This document shows positions 17,056 through 25,985 of a DNA stretch of 64,000 nt, one piece after another; positions within the stretch are counted from its first letter, which is position 1, and the number at the start of each line of letters is the position of its first letter. The stretch covers positions 62,001-126,000 of the forward strand of contig NZ_CVPE01000004.1 of assembly GCF_001049895.1 (NCBI RefSeq), given 5' to 3'. The translations under genes were made by a program, and so were the position numbers. The stretch comes from Rubeoparvulum massiliense. Lineage in GTDB: Bacteria; Bacillota; Bacilli; Rubeoparvulales; Rubeoparvulaceae. The notes beneath the pieces were generated by a model. The model made no database searches. It saw only the letters and a list, made by a program, of their open reading frames with translations, and was not told where the DNA came from.

Positions 17056-17928
17056 TTGACCAAAACGCTTGCGATACCCACATCTCTTACATAATTCCTC
17101 CATCGCTTCGCGGCGGGAGAAGCCATCATATAGTCGATTGGCTCGTTCACTCTCGATAATTTGGGAGAATGAAGTCTCATGGATATTTCCTAAATTGATA
17201 ATCCCCTCCCCATCGAGACAGCAGGGAACCACCGAACCATCCACAAGAATCCCTGCTTGATTGCGTAGTCCATGACAAAAGCCTTTGCCATCATCAGCTG
17301 GCGCGAATAAGCTGGGCCATTCAAAACGATGATCCTGATTTAAAAAGATGCCCTCTGCTACCTTCACACCGCTACCGGGGACCACCGTCTCTTCGATTTT
17401 ATAATCCAAGCCAAACTCCTGCTCTAGAATGGCCAAGGTCTCCCGATTCCTTTGCTTTTGCTGGTTCGTGGCATTGTCTTGATCGAGATTCCATAGTCTT
17501 AATGAGATTATTACCCCCTGCGCAGCCGCCTCACGGACAAAGGTAAAAATATTGGCTAGATATTGCTCACGATCAGTGGACCCCTCATTCCCATCAAAGC
17601 TATGCAAGGAGAAGTTCATTTGTCGCAGAGCAGGCTTCCCCAGCAGCTTATGCTTCGTCTTCTGAATCAAGGTTCCGTTAGTCGTAATATTCACCTTAAA
17701 ACCTTGCTCATGGCTAGCATCCAAGAATTGATCCAGCTTCGGATGGAGGAGGGGCTCACCCTTCACATGAAGATAGATATATTTCGTGTGGGGTTTAATT
17801 TGCACTAAGATCTGCTGAAATGTATCCAGCTTCATAAATTCTGCTTGCCTCTCAGTCTGTGGACAGAAATGGCAGGCAAGATTACAAACACTGGTGATTT
17901 CGATATAGATCTTTTTGAATGTCTTCAT
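17053..17928 (-). CDS. Radical SAM/SPASM domain protein
   Basis: 291 residues. The iron-sulfur cluster motif C-N-L-A-C-H-F-C (C-x3-C-x2-C) is near residue 14. A SPASM-like C terminus has V-V-P-C-C-L-D, plus C-K-R-C-G-Y near the end, likely binding auxiliary clusters. I chose ATG 17928 because CAGGAGG ends 8 bases upstream; an ATG at 17946 lies before that site. The substrate is unknown; such proteins modify peptides or other substrates. It follows the decayed homocysteine methyltransferase gene by 18 bases. Confidence 0.82.
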   Translation of the reverse strand: MKTFKKIYIEITSVCNLACHFCPQTERQAEFMKLDTFQQILVQIKPHTKYIYLHVKGEPLLHPKLDQFLDASHEQGFKVNITTNGTLIQKTKHKLLGKPALRQMNFSLHSFDGNEGSTDREQYLANIFTFVREAAAQGVIISLRLWNLDQDNATNQQKQRNRETLAILEQEFGLDYKIEETVVPGSGVKVAEGIFLNQDHRFEWPSLFAPADDGKGFCHGLRNQAGILVDGSVVPCCLDGEGIINLGNIHETSFSQIIESERANRLYDGFSRREAMEELCKRCGYRKRFGQ

Positions 17929-17946
17929 AGGCGATGCCTCCTGCAA

Positions 17947-18740
17947 TCACTTTTTCCCAAGTCCAATTGCCAACTTATCAATATATGCTGGCGTGGTTCC
18001 ACAGCAGCCTCCTACAATGGATAAGTGGTAATGGCGGTGTAATTCCAGCACCCGCGCCACGAGCTGATTCATCTCCATCTGGTAGCAACCATGTTCATCT
18101 GGTAAGCCCGCATTAGGAATGAGTGCAATTCGTTCTTGTGGCAACTGATCAAATACTCTCTCCATTGTATCCAAGGAATGTCCACATGAAAAGCCGATCA
18201 CCTCAGGAGCAAGAGCAGCCTTCACCTCGTTTAAAAAATGGGTAATAGGGATGCCATTGATATACGCTGGATCAGGATAGATAGGTACCGTAAGGATGAT
18301 GGGGAGCCGCTTCGGTGCTTGCTGTTGAATTCGTCCAAGCGCCGCCACCGTCGGTAGATGAAAGGCACTCTCGATGATGAATAGATCAGGCTCTGCTCTC
18401 AGTAAAGCGGAATACTGTGCCTCATAGAATTGAGCGATCTCTTCAATACTCTTGTGCTGTAGATACTTTTCTGGAAATGGGAGCGGTCCAAGATTGGCAG
18501 CAACATACGCCCTTTTCCCCGTCTGTTTCAAATGTTCGTCTACAGCAGAACGCGCAATCTCCACGCCACGGGTGTTCTGCTCCACCAATTCTTCTTCCCT
18601 TCCATACAACTGGAGCATGAGGCGATTGGCAGTAAAGGTATTGGTAGTTAGAATCTCTGCACCTGGAGGCGCTTCATTAACTCAGAACCCATGGCACCAT
18701 CTAAGAGCAACGGGGTTTTTGCTTCTAATGCTTCGAGCAT
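17947..18740 (-). pseudogene. Homocysteine S-methyltransferase with internal deletion and frameshift
   Basis: From ATG 18740 the frame reads a proper N terminus with L-L-L-D-G-A-M-G-S-E-L, then stops after 30 codons. The remainder resumes in another frame at P-G-A-E-I-L-T-T-N-T-F-T-A-N-R and continues to the zinc-binding G-G-C-C-G-T-T motif and the F-S-C-G-H-S cysteine. By comparison with the family, roughly 30-40 residues between these parts are missing. All three zinc-ligand cysteines remain in the 223-codon 3-prime part, but it lacks the start of the barrel. An assembly error is possible. Confidence 0.8.
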
Positions 18741-18774
18741 AATAGGAATTCTCCTTTTTCAAGGGGCCAGACTC

Positions 18775-20076
18775 TTAGTTCAACACCTTCCCCTTGGTTT
18801 CTGGAATACATAGTAACATAATAAGTAGCCCAATGGGATAGATGAGGAAGATTAAGGACATGGCACCAAAAAGGCCACCTTGTGTTGCAAGCAATCCAAT
18901 AATGACAGGTCCAAAGCCAGCTAATCCACGACCTGTTCCGAAAATAAAATTTTCTGCAGTCGAACGTGCTTCTGCAGGATAGTTTTCAGCTAAGATGGCG
19001 CCAAAGCCGCCCATCATTCCATTGGCGAAGAAACCAAGCATAGCGCTTCCCCATAATAAGAAGGTCTCATCCTTGAGCAGGAAGAAGTAGATTAAGCAAG
19101 CTATAGTACCACCAATATAGTAGAGCGTAAATGTTTTCCGACGTCCAATTCGATCAGCGAGGATGCCAAAGGATGCAATACCAAGGAGCATTCCAATAGT
19201 TGAGATAAACATCCAACCGCTCGCCTTCGCCAATGTATAGCCGTATTTCTCAGCAAGAATGGTGGGCATCCATGTGAAGATCCCGTAGTATCCAAAGTTT
19301 TGAATAAACGACATCGAGATAAGACCAATGGTGGTGACTGTAATTCTTCGATTTTCAAATAGCTTCTTCAAAGGGAACTTCTTCATGCTGGCTAATTGTC
19401 TTGCTTCTTCGGCAGTTAAGCTTCCTTGCTCTGCTTTCTGCTGTAACGCCTTTTTCATCTGATTCTTCTGTTCCCATAGCTTAGGCTCTGTTAAACTTTT
19501 ACGAACATAGACGGCTAACAACGCGGGGATTAATCCGAATAAGAAGACCGCTCTCCAGCCATAATGGGGGACTACCAAGGCCGGTAGAACCGCCGCAGCC
19601 AGCACGCCCAATTGCCAACCCAGCGCAACCACTGAGGTTGCTTTGGCGCGCATCTCCTTTGACCAGGTTTCCGTGACGATGGCCATCCCAATCCCAAATT
19701 CCCCACCAACGCCCATCCCTACTAGAAAGCGAAGAACCAGGAGCTGCCAATAATTTGTTGTAAAGTAAATCAAGGCGGTTGCTATAGCGAATAATAGAAT
19801 AGTAATGGCCATGACACGAATTCGTCCAAATACATCTGCGAGAAAGCCAAAGAGATAAGATCCAACTAGCATCCCAATGGTTGTGGCTAGGACCAGGTTG
19901 CCACCTTCCACTGGCGATAAGCTAAAATCACTCAAGATATAGACCATGACAAAGGAGAGTAAAAGCATATCAAATCCCTCAGCGGCATAGCCGAGTACAG
20001 ATCCCAATAAGGTTTTATACCTTTTTGATTTTGACTCCACGATAACTTCTGGTGCATCCATTGACATATCCAACAT
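18775..20076 (-). CDS. MFS transporter under PyrR-type control (predicted pyrimidine or precursor transporter)
   Basis: 433 residues and 12 membrane helices. It has the E-G-F-D motif in helix 1, G-x-L-A-D-x-x-G-R-x-R between helices 2 and 3, and a large central loop at about 190-245, like the aromatic acid:H+ and sugar/organic-cation groups. ATG 20076 follows GGGGAGGAATT. The 200-base leader carries a PyrR-binding RNA motif and a terminator, so expression should fall when UMP is high. That points to uptake of a pyrimidine, orotate or a related acid. The substrate is inference. Confidence 0.85.
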   Translation of the reverse strand: MLDMSMDAPEVIVESKSKRYKTLLGSVLGYAAEGFDMLLLSFVMVYILSDFSLSPVEGGNLVLATTIGMLVGSYLFGFLADVFGRIRVMAITILLFAIATALIYFTTNYWQLLVLRFLVGMGVGGEFGIGMAIVTETWSKEMRAKATSVVALGWQLGVLAAAVLPALVVPHYGWRAVFLFGLIPALLAVYVRKSLTEPKLWEQKNQMKKALQQKAEQGSLTAEEARQLASMKKFPLKKLFENRRITVTTIGLISMSFIQNFGYYGIFTWMPTILAEKYGYTLAKASGWMFISTIGMLLGIASFGILADRIGRRKTFTLYYIGGTIACLIYFFLLKDETFLLWGSAMLGFFANGMMGGFGAILAENYPAEARSTAENFIFGTGRGLAGFGPVIIGLLATQGGLFGAMSLIFLIYPIGLLIMLLCIPETKGKVLN

Positions 20077-20130
20077 AATTCCTCCCCTGATTACACACAG
20101 TCGCACTTGCGATGGAAGGCGATAGAAAAA

Positions 20131-20265
20131 TCGCAAAAAAGCCTTCTTACCTCAAAGGCAAGAAGGCTATCTAAGCATACTGATCCGCAGTAAATATACG
20201 ACGAGCTACACAAGCTGCTTATCTACGCTTCCTTCTCAACCTCACAGGATTGATTTAAAGGACTG
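20131..20265 (-). promoter_or_regulatory. PyrR-dependent attenuator leader
   Basis: On the minus strand AATCCTGTGAGGTT (20251 to 20238) matches the PyrR RNA consensus ARUCCNGNGAGGYU at every position. It sits in a stem closed by TCCTT and AAGGA. About 70 bases downstream AGCCTTCTT (20168-20160) pairs with AAGAAGGCT (20148-20140), followed by TTTTTTG, as an intrinsic terminator. GAGAAGG in the PyrR hairpin can pair with CCTTCTT of the terminator, giving an antiterminator. The leader reads into the MFS gene at 20076. Confidence 0.85.
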
Positions 20266-20350
20266 TTGTGATGTTTTTTGTGCCATTATCCGTTCTACCA
20301 CGATTAAATATGAATGTCAATGATGATTATTGAGCGTAGAGCTTCATATT

Positions 20351-20992
20351 TTACTTATTCTTTTTTTCTATCAGTTTGATAAGTTTATTTGCTTTTCCAG
20401 CAACTGCTTTCTTTTCAGCCATGAGAGATGGCTCGATTAACCTAATAATATCTGCATCAAATGAATCGGTTATTGAAGCGATATGAATCAATCCATCGAT
20501 GGCATGTCCTGCATGACGACGATTGTGAGCCACCAAGGCCTGAGTAAGATATGGATATACTGCTTTTGCTTCTGCTTCACCGATCTTAGCCAGATTTGTA
20601 AGAATATCAGTGATATAATCACGTACCACAATACTATCATCATTCTCAATAATCCTTAGAAAATCATCCAATTTACCAAGAAGAAGATCGCCAATGGTAT
20701 GCGCAGTTAGTGCTAGAGCATGAGCACATTCCCAACGAACATTACTTTTCTTATGCTTTAGGTGGTCCAGCAGTGTTGGAGCATAGGATGATATGAGCTC
20801 TGGTTGTTCCTCAGCAATCATCGTCATCACCTCAGCGCAGTCTGCTCCAATTTTATGATTCTGATTACCAATGTGATCGGCAATCTCTGCGATGTGGGAT
20901 GGATTGGCAATACACTGCATAGCAACCGCCTTATTTGCAGCCTTAGGTTTTTCTCCACAGACAGAGGCTAACCCGTCTAAGATACTCATCAT
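20351..20992 (-). CDS. HEAT-repeat protein
   Basis: 213 residues, all helical, with repeating units such as D-H-L-K-H-K-K-S-N-V-R-W-E-C-A-H-A-L and the V-V-R-D-Y-I-T-D-I-L-T-N-L-A segment. These are HEAT/armadillo-like repeats. It probably binds another protein; no catalytic site is visible. GGGAGTGCT precedes two adjacent ATG codons. It is flanked by unrelated genes in the same direction. Confidence 0.65.
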   Translation of the reverse strand: MMSILDGLASVCGEKPKAANKAVAMQCIANPSHIAEIADHIGNQNHKIGADCAEVMTMIAEEQPELISSYAPTLLDHLKHKKSNVRWECAHALALTAHTIGDLLLGKLDDFLRIIENDDSIVVRDYITDILTNLAKIGEAEAKAVYPYLTQALVAHNRRHAGHAIDGLIHIASITDSFDADIIRLIEPSLMAEKKAVAGKANKLIKLIEKKNK

Positions 20993-21052
20993 AGCACTCC
21001 CAATTCACTATATTTTTGAAATGTGCACATGAAGCGAAGATCTCCTACACAT

Positions 21053-21559
21053 TTACTCGTGAAATTTCTGAGCTAGCATATCCAATGTCTTGTCGCATAC
21101 ACGATATACCGTCCACTCATCCATGGCAGTCGCACCAAGCTTCTTGTAGAACTGAATGGAGGGCTCATTCCAATCCAAGCAGGACCATTCCAGCCTTCCA
21201 CATTTACGATCTATAGCTAGTTTTGCTAGAAAAGAGAGCATGACCTTGCCGATTCCCATTCCTCTCATATCCGGTTTAACATATAGATCCTCCAAGTAAA
21301 TACCTGGTCTTCCAAGAAAGGTAGAAAAGTTATGAAAGAACAAGGCAAAGGCTACAGGTTGATTGTTGTATTCGCCAATAATCACCTCCGCCATCTTTCG
21401 CTTAAACAGGGATTCCATTAAGCCTTCTTCCGTTGCGATCACCGCATCTGACATTTTCTCATACTCCGCTAGCTCTCTGATAAATTTTAAAATGAGAGGG
21501 ACATCTTTTTTTTCTGCAAATCTTAATTGGAAACCATCTAGTATCGTATTTATTCCCAT
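21053..21559 (-). CDS. GNAT-family N-acetyltransferase (SAT/diamine type)
   Basis: 168 residues. The layout matches the spermidine/thialysine acetyltransferase subgroup: R-F-A-E-K-K-D-V at the start, then Y-L-E-D-L-Y-V-K-P-D-M-R-G-M-G-I-G-K with the acetyl-CoA loop R-G-M-G-I-G, and C-L-D-W-N-E-P-S-I-Q-F-Y-K-K-L-G-A. It is predicted to acetylate a polyamine or amino group in the cytosol. It lies about 30 bases after the RdgB-like gene, possibly in one operon. Confidence 0.82.
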   Translation of the reverse strand: MGINTILDGFQLRFAEKKDVPLILKFIRELAEYEKMSDAVIATEEGLMESLFKRKMAEVIIGEYNNQPVAFALFFHNFSTFLGRPGIYLEDLYVKPDMRGMGIGKVMLSFLAKLAIDRKCGRLEWSCLDWNEPSIQFYKKLGATAMDEWTVYRVCDKTLDMLAQKFHE

Positions 21560-21588
21560 AGGACAACATTCCTCCTACTCTTTTTCTG

Positions 21589-22197
21589 TCATAGACCTAA
21601 ACTTTTCTGAAAAAAATTTTTGAATCCCATAAAGATATGATCTTCATTGGCAATATCATAGGTGAGATCCATATAGTATTTTCCTGTTTGGAGATGCTTC
21701 GAGAGTGAATCTAATGGGAAGCCTTGATTGCGCTTCTGATGGGGCTTAGAGGTCAAGATAAATTCCTCGGATGCAATCTCATCTCCATCATAGTCAAACA
21801 TGGTCCCATCATCCATGACGAGACAGATCGCATTCCGATAGCGAGCCCTTACTTCACCACCTGCATGGCGTGCCAACCCTGAATAATACTGAATCATCTC
21901 TTCATCGGTCAGCTCTTTCCCATGGACCCTCCGAACATGAACACCCGGTTGGTCGCTAGGAGCAAGACCATCGATATATAGACCAGAATCGCAAGAAAAA
22001 ATCGGCTTCTTCCATGCTGCATAGTAGGCTAGCGCCTTCACCCTAGCATTTTCTAGCGGATTATTACCACTCTCTATCACTGGACTCATCTGTAGATTCG
22101 TATCATTGAGAGAAAGCATCTCAATACCCAAGCTACTTAATACCGCATTCATGGCATGAAGCTTTGCTTGATTCCTTGTTCCGTACATTAGCTGCAA
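21589..22197 (-). CDS. HAM1/RdgB-like non-canonical purine NTP pyrophosphatase
   Basis: 202 residues. The N-terminal Y-G-T-R-N-Q-A-K substrate loop, E-S-G-N-N-P-L-E-N-A-R-V-K-A, and the catalytic C-D-S-G-L-Y-I-D-G-L match the HAM1 family. It hydrolyses ITP, dITP or XTP to the monophosphate and keeps them out of DNA. It is slightly divergent from canonical RdgB, which usually has S-H-R near the C terminus, so its exact substrate may differ. It lies directly upstream of the GNAT gene. Confidence 0.75.
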   Translation of the reverse strand: MQLMYGTRNQAKLHAMNAVLSSLGIEMLSLNDTNLQMSPVIESGNNPLENARVKALAYYAAWKKPIFSCDSGLYIDGLAPSDQPGVHVRRVHGKELTDEEMIQYYSGLARHAGGEVRARYRNAICLVMDDGTMFDYDGDEIASEEFILTSKPHQKRNQGFPLDSLSKHLQTGKYYMDLTYDIANEDHIFMGFKNFFQKSLGL

Positions 22198-22257
22198 ATT
22201 TTTTCACTCCTTCAACTCCGTCAAACTGGCAAGACTCGCTCATTATTTCGTTCCGTA

Positions 22258-22803
22258 TTAATCTTCATTCCAAATCCGCTGAATGCTGGGACGATGATGA
22301 TGAAAGGAGAGCTGATATACATCGGGATTGGACATGGCCTGCCATTCAGCAAAGCCAAAACGCTCATCAAAATGCATTAGCAGAAGGGAGATGAGGTTGC
22401 CATGGGAGACGATCACCGTATTTTTAAGTGGCTGTTCTAATACTTCCATGATAACATCTACTCCACGGCGCATGGCTTCTTTGCTAGATTCGCCACCCTC
22501 ATAGAAAAGATCTACATCATCATAGGTTCTACGCAGCATTTCCAGCCAATTCGGTTGATTCTTATCAGATAGAACACGCTCAACGAGTCGATCATCGAAA
22601 GCAACTTCGAGAAGAAGCTGATCAGCCAATGGTTTGATCGATTGATAGGCACGAGTATATGGGCTCGAAATAATTGAATCAATCTGCTTACTCGCGAGAA
22701 ACTGGGCTAGCTGATTCGCTTGTTGCACGCCGAGCTCGGTCAATGGGACATCAGCCGCTTGTCCATCTGCCTTGCAATGGCGAACAAGGTATATATTGTT
22801 CAT
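22258..22803 (-). CDS. Histidine phosphatase family protein
   Basis: 181 residues. The catalytic motif L-V-R-H-C-K (about 5-10) replaces the common R-H-G with R-H-C. The second histidine lies in V-I-V-S-H-G-N, and acid/base residues are in D-D-R-L-V-E-R. It resembles phosphoglycerate-mutase-like phosphatases acting on small phosphorylated metabolites. GGGAGCATGATCG precedes ATG. The substrate is unknown. Confidence 0.8.
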   Translation of the reverse strand: MNNIYLVRHCKADGQAADVPLTELGVQQANQLAQFLASKQIDSIISSPYTRAYQSIKPLADQLLLEVAFDDRLVERVLSDKNQPNWLEMLRRTYDDVDLFYEGGESSKEAMRRGVDVIMEVLEQPLKNTVIVSHGNLISLLLMHFDERFGFAEWQAMSNPDVYQLSFHHHRPSIQRIWNED

Positions 22804-22931
22804 CGATCATGCTCCCTTCTTAATTGGTTGTTGTGAGTGTAACAACGGAACCTTTCATTTATTATTTTTTAGCATTTGCCGATATCTATAATAGATAGTC
22901 AAAAACATCTTACAGGAGATGAAAAAATCTA

Positions 22932-23723
22932 ATGCGTATCTCAAACTTCTCACCAATGATTGGAACGAGAATCCGCCCAACAGGTAATCATCCACACTTG
23001 AGTGGGCTAAAGCTAAGTTCTACCAATCAACATGATACTGTATCCATAAGCCAATCTTCAAAGAATGCTTTTCAAAGCCAAACCAAAATCAGCAGTCTTC
23101 TTGATTCCCTACTGAAGCAGAAGCAAAATGTTATCGAAAGTAAAAACCGATTAATCGAAAGAACTACTGAAGAAGGACAGAGCTTATCTTCGATTAAGGA
23201 ACAACTAGATATTTTTGATGAACAGATCGATACGATTGAAAAGCAAATTGCAGAACATATCTTTAAAGAACAGCAGAAAAAAATGGGTACAAACCAAAAT
23301 AAGCAGCCAGCTACCGAACATCAACCTAAAACCAAGGAAGATAGCCAGAATGAACAGCTAAATAATCTGGTCGCTTTAAGCAGTGACATGACACAGCTAA
23401 AAACGGTATCGTCTGTAAAAAGCAAGATGCAAGGACAAGCAAGGATTTTAGCGAAGGAAATCGAGCAAGATGAAGCTCGTTCCCTTTCTGGTCAAAAAGC
23501 AGTAGCGAAGCGTGAACAGTTAGGAAAAATAAAAGATAAAATTTCTGAGATGAATAATAAAGTAGGAGAAGCCTTGAAGGATGCTGGAGAAAAGATAAAG
23601 ATCATGGTTGAACATGAAAGTGTTGCAAGCTCTGAGAAATCTGAAGAGACAGTAAATGAGCAAACTTCTACAATGTCTACATCTAAAGATAATGAAGTAA
23701 TGTCCCCATTAACAAAGAGTTAG
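22932..23723 (+). CDS. FlxA-like coiled-coil protein
   Basis: 263 residues with very high Gln, Ser, Lys and Glu content. A long coiled coil (about residues 55-120) has heptads such as I-K-E-Q-L-D-I-F-D-E-Q-I-D-T-I-E-K-Q-I. A second helical region is at 150-225. There is no membrane segment or signal peptide. It resembles FlxA-type proteins seen near flagellar or cell-surface loci, but no flagellar genes are here. ATG 22932 has GGAGATG upstream. Confidence 0.55.
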   Translation: MRISNFSPMIGTRIRPTGNHPHLSGLKLSSTNQHDTVSISQSSKNAFQSQTKISSLLDSLLKQKQNVIESKNRLIERTTEEGQSLSSIKEQLDIFDEQIDTIEKQIAEHIFKEQQKKMGTNQNKQPATEHQPKTKEDSQNEQLNNLVALSSDMTQLKTVSSVKSKMQGQARILAKEIEQDEARSLSGQKAVAKREQLGKIKDKISEMNNKVGEALKDAGEKIKIMVEHESVASSEKSEETVNEQTSTMSTSKDNEVMSPLTKS

Positions 23724-23756
23724 CAAGCTCAAGAAGATAAATCTGAACCATGTCTT

Positions 23757-24353
23757 CTAAAAGCCATCAAGAAAAGGAGTGTATCTCCCTGCATACTCCA
23801 ATTTTGCTTTTTCAGTATATTGCATGATGAACGCTGTCTTAGCTTCTGTATATCCATCTCGATTGTGCTCGTATTCTTGCCACAAACTCAATTTAAAGTT
23901 TCCATATTTGAGCGCAACATCAGGATGATCTAAGAGATAATCCCGAAAATATAACTCATTCCAATCGTCCAAATACCTAACATGAAGATGATAAACCTTT
24001 TCTGCAAAACCATCCGGTGTATATCCCTTATTAAACACCAGCTGTAAATTCGGCTCATCCTCACTCGACATAAGAATCCACCCATTTGTCTTGAGGATTT
24101 CAATGAGCTTTGGAATGTGGCAATCATTAGCAGCTTCTAACAAAATATCTACCGTAGGCTTTGCAATCAATCCTTCTACCGCAGTACTTCCGATATGATT
24201 GATGCGTTGTATTTTATCATGCTCGATACAACTGAACAGCTGTTTTGCTTCAATTTCATACCACTCTTTATACTTAGGATTGTGCTCTTTAAGGATAATC
24301 GGGAATAGCTCCCACAATTCTTTCAATGACATCTCTGACAACGCTTTTTTCAT
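23757..24353 (-). CDS. GrpB family protein (nucleotidyltransferase fold)
   Basis: 198 residues. The GrpB signature I-N-H-I-G-S-T-A-V-E-G-L-I-A-K-P-T-V-D-I lies near residue 60, and the H-L-H-V-R-Y segment is in the middle. I start at ATG 24353 because GAGGTG is 7 bases upstream; a longer frame begins at 24401. The family has a nucleotidyltransferase-like fold and includes a dephospho-CoA-kinase-linked domain. The substrate is not known. Confidence 0.8.
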   Translation of the reverse strand: MKKALSEMSLKELWELFPIILKEHNPKYKEWYEIEAKQLFSCIEHDKIQRINHIGSTAVEGLIAKPTVDILLEAANDCHIPKLIEILKTNGWILMSSEDEPNLQLVFNKGYTPDGFAEKVYHLHVRYLDDWNELYFRDYLLDHPDVALKYGNFKLSLWQEYEHNRDGYTEAKTAFIMQYTEKAKLEYAGRYTPFLDGF

Positions 24354-24438
24354 ATTTGGCACCTCAGCAAATAGGTTGGAAAAGTTCACTTCGCTAAGCA
24401 ATGTACGATATTGCTATCAGCTTCCAAGCATCATGAGC

Positions 24439-24655
24439 TTAGTGAACAACTTCATATCTTTCGTCAATTAGTGCCTCGATAGCACGCTCAATATCCTTCT
24501 CTTTCACTAAAATATAGTCTGTATCATAGGTAGAAATGGCAAAAATGCTTATTCCTCTTTGTGCTAAGATGGTACTAATCGAAGCAAGAATTCCGATTAG
24601 AGCAAAGTCTAATGGCCCCTTTGCTTCATCTCCTCTAATAGCTTGATTTCCCTAG
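24439..24655 (-). pseudogene. C-terminal fragment of an ACT-domain protein
   Basis: The minus strand reads G-P-L-D-F-A-L-I-G-I-L-A-S-I-S-T-I-L-A-Q, then G-I-S-I-F-A-I-S-T-Y-D-T-D-Y-I-L-V-K, a hallmark of the ACT_7-type small proteins. It ends in a stop at 24439. An in-frame stop lies about ten codons before the match and the N-terminal half is missing, so the gene is truncated. It is not covered by any intact frame. Confidence 0.7.
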
Positions 24656-24674
24656 CAACAAATATTGCATTTTC

Positions 24675-25712
24675 CTACAGCGCATGAACCATTTTGATCA
24701 TGGCTTGAAAGGCGATGTTTGGTCGTGCTCCTTGATTGGTTGTACCCGTAATATATAGATCCATATCGGGAATATAAAATGCTACTACACCAGTTGAGCC
24801 ACAATGCCCAAGCATATCCGGTACTGCTTTAAAGGGTGAGAGGTAACGGGGCATATAAAACTTTTGGATGCCTATTCCATAATGAAATGGGAAAAAGATA
24901 GGTTTCCACTTTTCAAGGGTTTTTAACTTTTCTTTCGGGTAGAAATAACCGCTGAAAAAAGCCTTGATAAAGCGCATCAGGTCTGGAGCTGTGGAGATAA
25001 TGTCATTTTTTGTCGAGGTTAAATACTTGCTGATATTCACTTGTCTGTCTTGAAAATATGCAAGCACATAACCCACATCATTCAAGTCCTCGCATACATA
25101 GGTGTTTGACATACCAAGGTTAGCAAATAACTGGTTAAGCACGGACTGAACAGGCATTTCCATTACATTTTCGATTACGAGGTTTAATAATTGGTGATTG
25201 GTATCGATATATTTGGCTTGGTTACCCTCACCAGGTGGAAAATGTGGTTCCAGCGTTTTGATGCGCTCAATGACCCTTTCAGCTGGCCATGCTTGATCCA
25301 TACCAGCCTCAAGCTCTTGCATACCAGAGATACCATTTTGCGGCTTATCTAACAAATAGCAAGGTAAGCCAGATGTTTGCGATAGCATATGTAAAATCGT
25401 AATCTCATTGGAATAATCATGACCTTTGTATACATGTAGCCCAGTCATTAAATCCTCCGGTAGGTACTTGGACAACGAATCATCAAACGATAGCCTGCCT
25501 TCATCAATAAGCCTTAAAATAATCGAAGAGATAAACAATTTATTGATACTTGCAATATAATAGCGGCTATCAATCTTGAGGTTACCAGCAGCACCACACC
25601 AGGTTTGACTCCCATCACCTGTTGAAAGATGAAAAACAGCACCATAAATATGCTTTTTTCCCGTAACAGCTTCGATAATCTGGTTTAGCTTATCTTGATT
25701 GAAAGTTTTCAA
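24675..25712 (-). CDS. Serine hydrolase, beta-lactamase/penicillin-binding-protein fold
   Basis: 345 residues. The S-x-x-K motif is S-I-N-K in Y-I-A-S-I-N-K-L-F-I at about 55. The second motif may be Y-V-L (D-V-G-Y-V-L-A-Y-F), and the C-terminal H-C-G-S-T-G matches the H/K-x-G element. It is likely an esterase or D-amino-peptidase of the class C beta-lactamase superfamily. No signal peptide is seen, so it acts in the cytosol or its N terminus is incomplete. AGGGAGTGAG precedes ATG. Confidence 0.8.
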   Translation of the reverse strand: MKTFNQDKLNQIIEAVTGKKHIYGAVFHLSTGDGSQTWCGAAGNLKIDSRYYIASINKLFISSIILRLIDEGRLSFDDSLSKYLPEDLMTGLHVYKGHDYSNEITILHMLSQTSGLPCYLLDKPQNGISGMQELEAGMDQAWPAERVIERIKTLEPHFPPGEGNQAKYIDTNHQLLNLVIENVMEMPVQSVLNQLFANLGMSNTYVCEDLNDVGYVLAYFQDRQVNISKYLTSTKNDIISTAPDLMRFIKAFFSGYFYPKEKLKTLEKWKPIFFPFHYGIGIQKFYMPRYLSPFKAVPDMLGHCGSTGVVAFYIPDMDLYITGTTNQGARPNIAFQAMIKMVHAL

Positions 25713-25930
25713 CTCACTCCCTCCTTGTTAGTAGGATATTTTTTATTGATTCGTTGATGATTGGTTCTACATCAATATATTGGACATTAAGGGGTTCACT
25801 CCTGCTCTAGATTCATTGTTATACACCGAATGGCGTACTTCTTCTTCCTTTTTAATCACATATATGATAATTTTTGCAACTATCTCTGCTTGGGATAAGA
25901 TTTTTGAAACAGTAGTATCGAAAATCTGAA

Positions 25931-25978
25931 TGATGACGTACAATACTTGTGTAAAGTATTTGAAGACAAAAAGAAGGG
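25931..25978 (+). repeat. Solo IS256-like left end
   Basis: TGATGACGTACAATA followed by TTGTGTAAAGTA and a purine-rich stretch is nearly identical to the left end of the IS256-like element at 52,660-52,700. No matching right end was found nearby. It lies directly upstream of the diguanylate cyclase start, and the cyclase reading frame runs through it. Confidence 0.6.
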
Positions 25979-25985
25979 CTATATT

